Of a stretch of 64,000 nucleotides of DNA, positions 1 to 7,932 are shown in pieces. The notes beneath the pieces were generated by a model that was not told where the DNA came from, ran no database searches, and saw only the letters and a list, made by a program, of their open reading frames with translations. Within the stretch, counting starts at the first letter, position 1; each line of letters opens with the position of its first letter. Made by a program: the position numbers and the translations under genes. This DNA is from Aquibaculum sediminis (lineage in GTDB: Bacteria; Pseudomonadota; Alphaproteobacteria; Kiloniellales; DSM-21159): the NCBI RefSeq assembly GCF_040712085.1, contig NZ_JBFCVK010000002.1, forward strand, positions 62,001 through 126,000. Direction: 5' to 3'.

Positions 1-162
1 GATTTCGGTCGTACTCTGACCGACGCTGACAACGCTTTCCGGCGCGCTCTCTATCGTAATTTCATGGCCGCAGCTCGTCAGTGTCAGAGGGTACTCGGTG
101 CTGGCGAAGGCTGCAGACGTGAAAGTGACGGCAGCGGCCGTTCCCGCAATCAACCTCAACAT
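1..162 (-). CDS. Periplasmic binding protein of a B12/cobalt-corrinoid ABC importer, N-terminal part (BtuF-like)
   Basis: Only the first 54 codons are in the window; the gene runs off the left edge. The start is ATG at 162, preceded by a good GGAAAGGA ribosome site. Residues 1-20 are a signal peptide (short basic start, Ala/Thr-rich core, AFA cleavage site). The mature start contains ESVVSVGQSTTEI, the first strand and turn of TroA/BtuF-type (FecB family) binding proteins. A cobalamin riboswitch lies directly upstream on the same strand. Together with the cob operon next to it, this points to corrinoid or cobalt uptake rather than siderophore uptake. The ligand assignment is inference from context, because the C-terminal two thirds are missing. 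Confidence 0.75.
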   Translation of the reverse strand, partial: MLRLIAGTAAAVTFTSAAFASTEYPLTLTSCGHEITIESAPESVVSVGQSTTEI

Positions 163-244
163 GATGGTCCTTTCCGTTGCGTTACGAGCCAGACGGAAAG
201 GCGGACTGGAATCGAGCGACGATGATACCTGTCGCAAGTCCCGC

Positions 245-262
245 CCGAGCCGACCCGCTCGG
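245..262 (-). promoter_or_regulatory. Hairpin between riboswitch aptamer and BtuF-like gene
   Basis: A 6-bp perfect stem (CCGAGC/GCTCGG) with a 6-nt loop lies between the aptamer's closing B12 box and the start codon at 162. It has no U-tract. It is a plausible part of the expression platform, but no alternative pairing with the aptamer was worked out. Confidence 0.35.
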
Positions 263-267
263 TTGGC

Positions 268-440
268 GATCCTGTGTCGGCAGGTCTCCTGACTGGTGGG
301 TCTTCGCTGACTCGTCCTTCCCAGACTTCTTGTCCAGTGGATCGTTCGAATTCAGCTCGCCACCTACAGTTGCGGGGGCAGTTCCGTTTCGCCGGGGGCC
401 GGCGGCGGATTCCCTTTTAGTTCCTCGTGGAAACCGACGG
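268..440 (-). ncRNA. Cobalamin riboswitch upstream of the BtuF-like gene
   Basis: Read on the minus strand, the segment carries the conserved cobalamin aptamer blocks in order: an AAAAGGGAA block near 415, CCCCGCAACTGTA near 370, a CCACTGG block near 340, a GGGAAGGACGAG segment, and the closing B12 box AGTCAGGAGACCTGCC at 279-294. Order, spacing and strand fit the family (Rfam Cobalamin). The next gene on this strand is the BtuF-like gene at 162, about 115 nt downstream, so adenosylcobalamin repression of corrinoid uptake is expected. The outer boundaries are approximate. Confidence 0.93.
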
Positions 441-518
441 TCTTCCTATAGACGACCTCACTCAGACTGGCAACCGCACCACGGCGAGAAGTCGTGCCGA
501 CGGCCTGTCGCATTGCAC

Positions 519-542
519 GGCACACTGCCCGGCACACTGCCC
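519..542. repeat. Tandem 12-bp direct repeat
   Basis: GGCACACTGCCC occurs twice back to back (519-530 and 531-542), between the end of the cob operon and the second riboswitch. It lies in a promoter-length stretch that must start transcription of the BtuF-like gene. Its function is unknown; it could be a duplicated regulator half-site or replication slippage. Confidence 0.6.
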
Positions 543-554
543 AATTGTGACTTA

Positions 555-573
555 TGCCCGGCAACTCCGGGCA
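555..573 (-). terminator. Hairpin directly after cobF, possible operon terminator
   Basis: TGCCCGG, a 5-nt loop and CCGGGCA form a perfect 7-bp stem starting 3 nt beyond the cobF stop codon. No U-run follows on the minus strand, so this is at best a weak intrinsic terminator. It may instead be an mRNA 3'-end stabiliser for the cob operon. Confidence 0.5.
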
Positions 574-575
574 CA

Positions 576-1310
576 TTAGGCCCGGCGTATCAGATAGGTA
601 TCCATGATCCAGCCGTGCCGGGCCCGGGCCTCGGCTCGCCGCCGAACGATACGTGAACCGGCCTCGACGAGAGGACCGGCATCAAGAACTTCCTCGGGCA
701 TTCCAAGGAAGGCGCCCCACCAGATGTGGAGGCCCTCTGGTTCCAGATGCTGGAAACTGCACTCTCCGTCGAGCATCACCACCAGCGTGTCCGCTCCGTC
801 GGGCCAGCCATGATCCCGCAGACGCCGTCCGGTGGTAACGATAACCGAGCCGTTCACTTTGTTGAACGGAATTGCATGGGCGGCGGTCAAGGCCTGGAGC
901 GCGGTGATCCCCGGGACGACGCGCAGGCGTGGCTGGGGGTCGAGCCGCGCGGCAATGCGGAGCGTTGAATCGTAGAGCCCGGGATCGCCCCAGACCAGCA
1001 GCGCAATAGGGCCGTCGGGTTGGTATCTCTCGATCGTCTCCGACCAGATACGGGCAATCTCATCGTGCCAGCGGGTCACACGCTCGGCATAGGCAAGAGT
1101 CTCGTCGCGCACCGGCATGTCGAACTCTGCCACCGCTGCCGAACTCTCGCAGTCGTGCAGGATCCTGTGCCGCAGATCAGCCAGATCGTGCTTGCCGGGG
1201 CCTTTGCGCGGAACGAGTACGAGCGCGGCCTTGCGGAGTGCAGCACGCGCCTCCAGAGTGACATGGGCGCTGTTGCCCGTACCGACTCCGATGAGCCAGA
1301 GGTCACGCAC
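576..1310 (-). CDS. cobF: Precorrin-6A synthase (deacetylating), CobF
   Basis: CobF methylates C1 of the corrin ring of precorrin-5 using SAM, with loss of acetate, to give precorrin-6A. The start is GTG at 1310, preceded by GGAGCGGAG; the frame is open further upstream, but this start gives the normal family beginning (VRDLWLIGVGTGN) and a 244-residue protein of usual size. The TP-methylase hallmarks are visible: the N-terminal glycine motif GVGTGN, LVWGDPGLYDS and VVPGITALQAL. The first 8 bp overlap the end of cobA, so translation is coupled. It is the last gene of the riboswitch-led operon; a hairpin follows the stop. Confidence 0.93.
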   Translation of the reverse strand: MRDLWLIGVGTGNSAHVTLEARAALRKAALVLVPRKGPGKHDLADLRHRILHDCESSAAVAEFDMPVRDETLAYAERVTRWHDEIARIWSETIERYQPDGPIALLVWGDPGLYDSTLRIAARLDPQPRLRVVPGITALQALTAAHAIPFNKVNGSVIVTTGRRLRDHGWPDGADTLVVMLDGECSFQHLEPEGLHIWWGAFLGMPEEVLDAGPLVEAGSRIVRRRAEARARHGWIMDTYLIRRA

Positions 1311-2037
1311 TCTCCGCTCCAATGTCCGCGAGTGGCCCGAAGAAAATGAGCCCGGGCTTCGGGCCGACATCCTGCGCGATGCGAGCGGCCAGACCGGCGA
1401 GGGTGAAGCGGGTGATAACCTGGTCGGGTGTTCCGACTGCCTCGGCGAGCAGCGCCGGGGTTTCGGGAGACAAACCGCGTGCGATGAGCGCTTCGGCCAG
1501 TGCAGGAAAGGTGCGCTTTCCCATGAAGACCACGGTGCAGGCGGCTGGATCGGCGAGGGCCTCCAGATCAAGATCGGCTGGAAGCCGCCCCTCGGCATCA
1601 TGTCCCGTGACGAACTGCACGCGCCGCGCGCTCAGGCGTCGGGTGAGCGGAATACCCGCCGCGGCGGCGGCAGCGAGAGGTGAGGCCACGCCAGGGACAA
1701 TCTCGTAGGCGATCCCGGCCTCCTCCAGGGCGACAAGCTCCTCCTCGAGCCGCCCGAACAAGCCGCAGTCGCCGGACTTGAGCCGTACGATCCGGCCGCC
1801 GCCTTGCGCGTATTCAACGAGGAGCCGGCTGACATGGTGCTGGCGGGGCGAGGGGCGTCCCGCTCGCTTGCCCACCCCCACCAGATCGGCGCCCGGCCGC
1901 GCATGGGCGAGGATATGCCCGGCTGAGAGGTCGTCGTAGAGGACCGCATCCGCGCGCTTCAGCCGATCGAGAGCCTTCAGCGTCAGAAGCTCGGGATCGC
2001 CCGGCCCGGACCCTACGAAGCTGACGAAGCCGCTCAA
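1303..2037 (-). CDS. cobA: Uroporphyrinogen-III C-methyltransferase (SUMT)
   Basis: SUMT adds two SAM methyl groups to uroporphyrinogen III to give precorrin-2, the branch point from haem to corrinoids and sirohaem. The 244 residues match single-domain CobA in length; no CysG-type dehydrogenase/chelatase domain is attached. The motifs are FVGSGPGDPELLT at the N-terminus, VRLKSGDCGLFGR and EIVPGVASPLAAAA. The start codon is TTG, in the 4-bp overlap TTGA with the cobB stop. An unusual feature is Cys-Gly in place of the more common Pro-Phe in the GDPF loop (GDCGLFGR). Confidence 0.93.
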   Translation of the reverse strand: MSGFVSFVGSGPGDPELLTLKALDRLKRADAVLYDDLSAGHILAHARPGADLVGVGKRAGRPSPRQHHVSRLLVEYAQGGGRIVRLKSGDCGLFGRLEEELVALEEAGIAYEIVPGVASPLAAAAAAGIPLTRRLSARRVQFVTGHDAEGRLPADLDLEALADPAACTVVFMGKRTFPALAEALIARGLSPETPALLAEAVGTPDQVITRFTLAGLAARIAQDVGPKPGLIFFGPLADIGAESA

Positions 2038-3362
2038 GCACCTTCCCCCGCGATCAGGTGAAAGAAAGTTCCGGAGACCTTGCCGCGCCGCGACCCCGTT
2101 TCAGGCACCGGCCCGCCGTCCGCATCGGTCACGGCCGCCAGGGGCGGGTCGGGCTGCTCGACGATGGTCGAATAGTGAAACTCGTGCCCGCGCAGCACTG
2201 CCCCCGCTCCGTATCCCGGCATCGGCGCGGCGAGAATGGCGCGGCGGTAGCCGAGGTGGAATTTCCGGGTCTCGTAGGAGCTTACAAGGCCAAGGAGCCC
2301 TGCCATCGGGTGGCGTATTCCATCCTTGTCGATGAGCGCCGTGCCAAGCGTCATGTAGCCACCACATTCCCCATGCACCGGCTTTACCTCGGCATGAGCG
2401 CGCACCCCAGCCAAAAAGCGCGAGGCGGCGGAGAGACGGCCTGCGTGAAGCTCTGGGTAGCCGCCGGGCAGCCAGACAAGATCGGCGTGCGCGTCGGGCG
2501 CTTCGTCTGCCAGGGGCGAAAAGGGAAGTACTTCGGCCCCCGCGGCGGTCCATCCTTCGAGCAGATGTGGATAGGTGAAAGAAAAGGCCGCGTCCTGCGC
2601 CAACGCGATCCGCTGAGCGGGCGGCCTCGGCAGCGGACCGCCCATCGGTGCCCCACCACAGCGGGCAGCGGCGCGAATAGCATCCAGATCGACATGCTCG
2701 CGCAGGAAGGCGGCATAGCGCCCTATGGCGGCCTCAAGATCGGGATGCTCCACCGCTTGAATAAGGCCCAGATGTCGCTCGGGTAAGGTGAGATCGCCGC
2801 GCCGGGGCAGCACGCCCAGGACCGGAAGCCCGGCACGCTCCATGCCCAGACGGGTCAGGCGCTCGTGCCGGGCGCTTGCGACGCGGTTCAGGATTACGCC
2901 GGCGAAGGGCAGTTCCCGATCGAACTGGGTGAATCCCAAGGCGCTGGCCGCGGCCGACTGCGCCTGTCCGCCGACATCGAGGACGAGGATCACCGGCCAC
3001 CCCATCGTCTTCGCCGTTTCGGCGCTCGATCCCCGCCCCATTCGGCCGCGTGTCGCGACGCCGTCATAAAGCCCCATCGACCCCTCGGCCAGGCAGATGT
3101 CGGCGCCACGCGCCTGTCCGGCGGTGGCGGCGATCAACTCCTCGCCCATCGCCCAATTGTCGAGGTTGAAGGAGGGGCGCCCGCAGGCCGCGCGGTGAAA
3201 CGCGGGATCGATGTAGTCCGGCCCCGACTTGTAGGGTTGCACAACCAGCCCCTCGTCGGCCAGCGCGCGCAGGAGCCCAAGCATGACCGTCGTCTTGCCC
3301 GTGCCCGACGAGGGAGCCGAGACCAGAAGGCCCGGCGGCCAACTGCCCCCCGCTTCAGTCAT
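2034..3362 (-). CDS. cobB: Hydrogenobyrinic acid a,c-diamide synthase, CobB
   Basis: CobB is an ATP- and glutamine-dependent amidase that converts hydrogenobyrinate to its a,c-diamide before cobalt insertion. The start is ATG at 3362, overlapping the cobM end by 8 bp; the longer open frame upstream is antisense noise. At about 442 residues it has an N-terminal DRTGT-like P-loop domain (SAPSSGTGKTT near residue 15, KSGPDYIDPAFH near 45) and a C-terminal class-I glutaminase domain with the nucleophile Cys in GECGGYM and a late GHEFHYS motif. It acts after CobL and CobH products are made and just upstream of the CobNST chelatase. Confidence 0.95.
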   Translation of the reverse strand: MTEAGGSWPPGLLVSAPSSGTGKTTVMLGLLRALADEGLVVQPYKSGPDYIDPAFHRAACGRPSFNLDNWAMGEELIAATAGQARGADICLAEGSMGLYDGVATRGRMGRGSSAETAKTMGWPVILVLDVGGQAQSAAASALGFTQFDRELPFAGVILNRVASARHERLTRLGMERAGLPVLGVLPRRGDLTLPERHLGLIQAVEHPDLEAAIGRYAAFLREHVDLDAIRAAARCGGAPMGGPLPRPPAQRIALAQDAAFSFTYPHLLEGWTAAGAEVLPFSPLADEAPDAHADLVWLPGGYPELHAGRLSAASRFLAGVRAHAEVKPVHGECGGYMTLGTALIDKDGIRHPMAGLLGLVSSYETRKFHLGYRRAILAAPMPGYGAGAVLRGHEFHYSTIVEQPDPPLAAVTDADGGPVPETGSRRGKVSGTFFHLIAGEGA

Positions 3363-4149
3363 CGCCAAGGTTCCAGTCCGCCCAAGGACTTTCGGCGGAT
3401 AGCGGCCGAAAGCGGCGGTCGTAGTCGGGCGCATAAAGACGGCTTTCCGCAAAGTCCGCCTGGCCGAGGGCCGGGCCCACAAGGATGAGAGCCGTGCGCT
3501 CTATGCCCTCGGGCATCGCGGCTTCGAGAGTCTCGAGCGTCGCGCGCACGATCCTTTCCTCCGGCCAACTCGCGCGCCAGATCACGGCCACCGGGCAGCC
3601 GGCTCCATAATGCGCTGTGAGGTCCGCGACCACAGTGGCCAGATTCTGGACCGACAGATGAATGGCGAGGGTCGCCCCTGTAGCGGCGAAGGCAGCGAGC
3701 GTCTCACCCTCCGGCATCGAAGACGCGCGCCCTGGCGTGCGGGTCAGCACGACCGATTGCGCGACGCCTGGCAGAGTCAGTTCCGCGCCCAAAGCCGCGG
3801 CCGCGGCGGCAAAAGACGGCACGCCCGGTGTGACCGTATAGGGGATACCCACCTCCTTGAGCCTCCGGACCTGTTCGCCCATGGCGGACCAGACCGAGAG
3901 ATCGCCGGAATGCAGCCGCGCCACGTCCTGCTCCGCAGCCTGCGCCGCCTCAATCTCAGCCATGATGGCGTCGAGATCGAGCGGCGCGGTGTTCACGATC
4001 CGCGCGCCGGGCGGGCAGTGAGCAAGCACGGCCTGCGGTACGAGAGAGCCGGCGTAGAGGCAAACAGGACAGGTTGCGATGAGGTCGCGCCCGCGCAGCG
4101 TCAAAAGGTCCGGCGCGCCGGGGCCGGCGCCGATGAAGTGTACAGTCAT
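3355..4149 (-). CDS. cobM: Precorrin-4 C11-methyltransferase, CobM
   Basis: CobM is a SAM-dependent methyltransferase that makes precorrin-5. The 264 residues are of family length. The motifs are FIGAGPGAPDLLTLRG at the N-terminus, LHSGDLSVWSAMGEQ (the CobM/CbiF variant of the GDP loop), and VTPGVPSFAAAAA. The start overlaps the cobE stop as ATGA and the end overlaps cobB. The ring-contraction series of methylases (cobI, J, M, F, L) is therefore all translated from one transcript. Confidence 0.95.
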   Translation of the reverse strand: MTVHFIGAGPGAPDLLTLRGRDLIATCPVCLYAGSLVPQAVLAHCPPGARIVNTAPLDLDAIMAEIEAAQAAEQDVARLHSGDLSVWSAMGEQVRRLKEVGIPYTVTPGVPSFAAAAAALGAELTLPGVAQSVVLTRTPGRASSMPEGETLAAFAATGATLAIHLSVQNLATVVADLTAHYGAGCPVAVIWRASWPEERIVRATLETLEAAMPEGIERTALILVGPALGQADFAESRLYAPDYDRRFRPLSAESPWADWNLGDD

Positions 4150-4547
4150 AGCCCTTCTCCTTCGGCAAGTGCGCAGGTGGCCATGCCGTCACTTGAGATT
4201 ACCCGCGGCCCCAGCAGCCGTGCCCCCGCTCCGGCAGCCGCCAGGGCAGCGGCTTCGGCGACACTGTCCGTGCCCCGGGCGGCGCGGGACGCCTCGGATT
4301 TGGTGCCGGTCTTCTGCGCCGCGAGGGTAGCGCTGTCAATCCCACGCACAGGCAGTCCGAAGCGTCCGGCAAAAGCTCTGAAGGCTAGGGTGCCGGCCTT
4401 GTCCACGGCGGTCGCGAGGACGGTGGTCGTAAGGCCGGCGGCCCGCGGCGGCCTCCCGCCCGCCCGGGCGAAGGCATCCGACAGGCTTTTGGACGTCGCT
4501 GCCGCCCGGAATCCGAAGCCCGCGGCAATCACAGAGTCACCCGCCAT
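4146..4547 (-). CDS. cobE: Cobalamin biosynthesis protein CobE (CbiG C-terminal domain family)
   Basis: The protein has 133 residues. ATG at 4547 is preferred over the longer open frame, because the gene then begins MAGDSVIAAGFGFRAA, the normal CobE/CbiG-C start. The GFGFR strand and the later TTTVLATAVDKAG segment are typical of the family. CobE is needed for cobalamin synthesis in aerobic producers. Its exact biochemical step is unsettled; a hydrogenobyrinic-acid-binding or carrier role has been proposed. It overlaps the cobL end by 19 bp and the cobM start by 4 bp. The sequence is Ala-rich with no catalytic signature. Confidence 0.88.
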   Translation of the reverse strand: MAGDSVIAAGFGFRAAATSKSLSDAFARAGGRPPRAAGLTTTVLATAVDKAGTLAFRAFAGRFGLPVRGIDSATLAAQKTGTKSEASRAARGTDSVAEAAALAAAGAGARLLGPRVISSDGMATCALAEGEGL

Positions 4548-5728
4548 TGCACGATCGGCCGGGCGGGCGACCAACCGCGCTTCGACCCAAGCGGCGCGGC
4601 CTTGGCAAGCTCAATGCGCAGCAGATCGCCGCCCAGCCGCGCTGAGCAGGCGGCCAGGAGCGCTTCGGATTCCAGCGTGACGGCGTGGGCGACAAGGCGG
4701 GTGCCGGCGCGGAGCCGGCCGCGGAGATCGCTGATAAGGTCTTCGGACAGCCCCCCGCCCACAAAGACGGCCTGTGGTGCCGGCAGTCCTTCAAGCGCGG
4801 CAGGCGCCTTACCCTCCACCACCTGCAGGCGGTCCAGGCCAAAGTAATCGCCATTGGTCCGCATTCGCTGGGCGCGGTTCGGGCGCGCCTCGACACTGAC
4901 GGCCTGCATCAGGGGATGAGACAGGCACCACTCCACGGCGATGGATCCGGACCCGCCGCCGATATCCCAGAGCGTCTCGCCGGCGCGGGGCGCCAGCGCG
5001 GACAGGGCGAGCGCGCGAAGCGGCCGCTTGGTGATCTGGCCGTCCAGCTCAAAGAAGTCGTCCTCAATGCCCGAGGCACAGGGCACCACCTGGCCCTTGC
5101 CCGCAATCTCGACAGCAACAGCGACCGGATGCGCGAACTCTTCGTCGCTCAGGGCGTCCGCCCGGGCTTCACTGATCCGCTCGCGCGAGCCACCAAGCGC
5201 TTCCATGACGATCAAGCGGCTCTCCGGGAAGCCTTGCGTATCGAGATAGCACGCGAGTTCGGCCACCGCAGCACCGTCGCGCAAGAGGAGGATTGCGTGC
5301 AGACCGGGCACCAAATGCGGCCGCAGCCGCGCAAGCGGTGCGGCATGAAGCCCAAGACAGAGAGTCCGCTCGAGCGGCCAGCCAAGCCGGTTCGCCGCCA
5401 GAGAGAAACTGGAGGGTCCCGGAAGCGCCTGCCACTCGCCGCGCCCGAACGCCCGCGCGATGACTGTGCCCGCACCGAACCAGAAGGGGTCGCCTGAAGC
5501 GAGCACCACCACACGCCGTCCGCGCAGGCTTGAGAGGATCGGCAGGCCGTCTGCGAAGGGCACCGGCCACGCGATCCGCTCGGCCTTCAGATCGAGCAGC
5601 AGCGACAGATGGCGCTCAGGCCCCATCAACACCTCAGCCTGCTCCAGCGCGCGGCGGCTTGCAGCAGACAGCCCCTCCGGTCCATCCTCGCCAAGCCCGA
5701 CGATGGTGATCCATGGAGCCTCAGCCAT
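4529..5728 (-). CDS. cobL: Precorrin-6B C5,15-methyltransferase/decarboxylase, CobL
   Basis: CobL is a bifunctional enzyme of about 399 residues. The N-terminal CbiE-type TP-methylase domain has ITIVGLGEDGPEGLS at the start and VVLASGDPFWFGAG near residue 70. The C-terminal CbiT-type Rossmann methyltransferase has ETLWDIGGGSGSIAVEW near 240 and VEARPNRAQRM. It methylates C5 and C15 and decarboxylates the C12 acetate to give precorrin-8X. The start ATG at 5728 shares the tetramer CATG with the start of the divergent cobK, leaving no room for a private promoter. Transcription must come through cobK antisense from cobJ or from a promoter inside cobK. Confidence 0.95.
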   Translation of the reverse strand: MAEAPWITIVGLGEDGPEGLSAASRRALEQAEVLMGPERHLSLLLDLKAERIAWPVPFADGLPILSSLRGRRVVVLASGDPFWFGAGTVIARAFGRGEWQALPGPSSFSLAANRLGWPLERTLCLGLHAAPLARLRPHLVPGLHAILLLRDGAAVAELACYLDTQGFPESRLIVMEALGGSRERISEARADALSDEEFAHPVAVAVEIAGKGQVVPCASGIEDDFFELDGQITKRPLRALALSALAPRAGETLWDIGGGSGSIAVEWCLSHPLMQAVSVEARPNRAQRMRTNGDYFGLDRLQVVEGKAPAALEGLPAPQAVFVGGGLSEDLISDLRGRLRAGTRLVAHAVTLESEALLAACSARLGGDLLRIELAKAAPLGSKRGWSPARPIVQWRVTL

Positions 5729-6482
5729 GCGCCCAAACCTCTTGATCCTGGCCGGCACGACCGAGGCGGCGGCGCTCGCCCGCGCGCTGTCCAAAAGAGG
5801 CCTGACCGCAACCCTGTCCTTCGCCGGCCGCGTCGCTCGGCCGCTGCCCCAGCCGCTGCCTCAGCGGATCGGCGGGTTTGGCGGTCCTGAAGGTCTCGCG
5901 GCCTGGCTCCAGACACACCGCATCACCCATGTGATCGACGCCACCCATCCTTTCGCCGTGCAGATGAGTCGCAATGCGGTAGCGGCCTGCGCCAAGGTGG
6001 ACGTGCCCCTCCTTGGGCTGACCCGCTCGCCCTGGACGCCTCTCCCCGGCGATCATTGGATCCACGTGCCAGACCTCGCCGCCGCCGTCGCGAAACTCAA
6101 TCAGCCCCGAAGCCGCGTCATGCTGGCTGTGGGGCGCATGCATCTCGCAGCCTTCGCCCCGAACCCACAGCACTTCTATCTTCTGCGACTCGTCGATCCG
6201 CCCGCAGCAAACCCGCCCTTTCCCGATGCCGAGGTGATCGTCGATCGGGGCCCTTTCGATGAAGCGGCCGACCGCGCGCTCATGGAGCAGTACGGGATCG
6301 AACTTGTGGTGTCGAAGAACTCCGGTGGCACCGGCGCCCATGCCAAAATTGCGGCCGCACGTACGCTCGGGCTTCCGGTGGTGATGATCGACAGGCCCAC
6401 CCCACCTGCGCGGGCGGAGGTTCATGACGTGGAGGGCGTGCTCGCGTGGGTCGCTCATGCCAGAACCGATCTGGGCGTGTAA
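5727..6482 (+). CDS. cobK: Precorrin-6A reductase, CobK (inverted within the cob operon)
   Basis: CobK is the NADPH-dependent reductase converting precorrin-6A to precorrin-6B. Its 251 residues start MRPNLLILAGTTEAAALA (Rossmann-like GTTE motif). HVIDATHPFA near residue 70 and VSKNSGGTGAHAKI near 195 are CobK/CbiJ family signatures. It is the only plus-strand gene between the DUF1636 gene and cobF. Its ATG (5727-5729) overlaps the cobL ATG on the opposite strand, its ribosome site (GGAG near 5716) lies inside cobL, and its last 28 bp run tail-to-tail into cobJ. The riboswitch-led operon transcript is therefore antisense to the whole gene. Confidence 0.95.
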   Translation: MRPNLLILAGTTEAAALARALSKRGLTATLSFAGRVARPLPQPLPQRIGGFGGPEGLAAWLQTHRITHVIDATHPFAVQMSRNAVAACAKVDVPLLGLTRSPWTPLPGDHWIHVPDLAAAVAKLNQPRSRVMLAVGRMHLAAFAPNPQHFYLLRLVDPPAANPPFPDAEVIVDRGPFDEAADRALMEQYGIELVVSKNSGGTGAHAKIAAARTLGLPVVMIDRPTPPARAEVHDVEGVLAWVAHARTDLGV

Positions 6483-7207
6483 ACCAGGGGCTCCTCCTCG
6501 CGCGTTATGATCCGCGTCAGGGAGGACCCCACGAGGACGACCGTGCGCATATCGGCCATCTCCGGCGCTGCGTCGGCAAGTGCGACAACGCGCAGGCTTT
6601 CCTGGGGCGTCGAGACCGCGCGTGCGAACACCAGCACACGCTCCGCCTCGCAGACTTCGCGCAGAAGCGTCAGCGCACGACCAAATCCTTCCGGCCGCGC
6701 TGCTGAGCGGGGGTTGTAGAGGGCCATCGCGAAGTCTGCCTCGACAGCGAGGCGCAGGCGCCGCTCGATAACTTCCCATGGCTTGAGGTTGTCGGAGAGA
6801 TTGATCGTGCAGAAATCATGGCCGAGGGGCGCACCCACCCGCGCCGCGGCGGCGAGCATCGCGGTGATGCCCGGGAGAACCCGAATGTCCAGGTCACGCC
6901 AGGCAGCGGGCCCTGCCTCGATCACTTCAAGCACCGCCGAAGCCATCGCGAAGACCCCTGGATCGCCGGAGCTGACGACCACCACCCGCCGCCGCTCCAT
7001 CGCCATGGTGATGGCGTGCCGCGCCCGGTCCAGTTCCTCCCTATTGTCCGTTTCATGCCTGATGAGCCCGCTTCGCGCAGGCACGCGCCCGACATAGGGG
7101 CCATAGCCCACAAGGTCGGTCGCCTCCGCCAGCACCTCGGACACCTGCGGCGTTATAAGATCCGCATCGCCCGGTCCCAGCCCCGCGATGGTCAGCCAGC
7201 CCCTCAT
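6455..7207 (-). CDS. cobJ: Precorrin-3B C17-methyltransferase, CobJ
   Basis: CobJ catalyses ring contraction coupled to C17 methylation, using the gamma-lactone precorrin-3B made by CobG, to give precorrin-4. At 250 residues the family marks are LTIAGLGPGDADLITP at the N-terminus, LVGYGPYVGRVP near 33, VVVVSSGDPGVFAMAS near 77 and VLPGITAMLAAAARVGAP near 110. The start overlaps the cobI stop as ATGA. The 3' end overlaps the convergent cobK end by 28 bp. Confidence 0.95.
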   Translation of the reverse strand: MRGWLTIAGLGPGDADLITPQVSEVLAEATDLVGYGPYVGRVPARSGLIRHETDNREELDRARHAITMAMERRRVVVVSSGDPGVFAMASAVLEVIEAGPAAWRDLDIRVLPGITAMLAAAARVGAPLGHDFCTINLSDNLKPWEVIERRLRLAVEADFAMALYNPRSAARPEGFGRALTLLREVCEAERVLVFARAVSTPQESLRVVALADAAPEMADMRTVVLVGSSLTRIITREEEPLVYTPRSVLA

Positions 7208-7932
7208 GGCCGTCGCCCCTGACCGTGCACGACGATCACGGAAAAATAGGGCGGGCTAAGTTCCTCCGCGCCGGCCAGCGGGATGACCCGCTCACCGGGC
7301 AGGCTCGCACACTCAACGAGCCACGCGCGCTCGAGCTTTCCCGCCGTCGCCAGTGCCGCCCTTACTTTCGGCAGGTTGCGGCCCACCTTCATCACCACGA
7401 TGGCATCGGCATCGCCCATTCGGCGCGCGAGCTCTGCCTCGCGCATCGTTCCAGTCAGAACGCACAGCACGTCGTCGCCCCAGGTCACGGGAATGCCGGT
7501 CGCCGTCCAAGCCGCCGACATGCCGGTGATCGCCGGCACCACCTCGACCGGAACATGCTCCTTCAGCCGGGCGTGTAGATGCATGAAGGAGCCATAGAAG
7601 AAGGGATCACCCTCACAGAGAACAACGACGTCCGCGCCGGCCTCTGCCAGCCGGCGAAGCTTTGCCGATGCTTCGGCATAGAAGCGGGAGAGACAGGCTG
7701 CATACTCAGGATCATCGAAGGGAATTTCGGTGGTTACCGGATACTCCATTGCGATCTCGACCGCGCCCGCGCGCAGCATGCCCTCGACGATGGTTCGCGC
7801 CCGTCCCCGCCGACCCGCTTTGCGAAAGTAGGCGATATGGCCTGTCTCCCGCACCAGCCGATCCGCCCGAACTGCCATGAGCTCCGGGTCGCCGGGGCCG
7901 AGACCGACACCGTAGATCGTGCCCGCGCTCAT
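7204..7932 (-). CDS. cobI: Precorrin-2 C20-methyltransferase, CobI
   Basis: CobI is the SAM-dependent C20 methylase that makes precorrin-3A. The start is ATG at 7932 in a 4-bp overlap with cobH; the open frame continues upstream but lies in cobH antisense. The 242 residues begin MSAGTIYGVGLGPGDPEL. VVLCEGDPFFYGSFMHLH near 98 and VVPAITGMSAAWTATGIP near 126 are family signatures. CobI acts directly after CobA; its product is the substrate of CobG, three genes upstream in the same transcript. Confidence 0.95.
   Translation of the reverse strand: MSAGTIYGVGLGPGDPELMAVRADRLVRETGHIAYFRKAGRRGRARTIVEGMLRAGAVEIAMEYPVTTEIPFDDPEYAACLSRFYAEASAKLRRLAEAGADVVVLCEGDPFFYGSFMHLHARLKEHVPVEVVPAITGMSAAWTATGIPVTWGDDVLCVLTGTMREAELARRMGDADAIVVMKVGRNLPKVRAALATAGKLERAWLVECASLPGERVIPLAGAEELSPPYFSVIVVHGQGRRP

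Noticed and set aside
576..1601. Longer 341-codon frame for cobF extending upstream into cobA
   Set aside because: The upstream 97 codons overlap cobA and lack any family similarity; GTG at 1310 with a good ribosome site gives the normal CobF start.
3610..4680. Long plus-strand open frame opposite cobM and cobE
   Set aside because: Composition is an Arg/Ala/Pro-rich shadow of GC-rich minus-strand genes; cobM and cobE match known families throughout.
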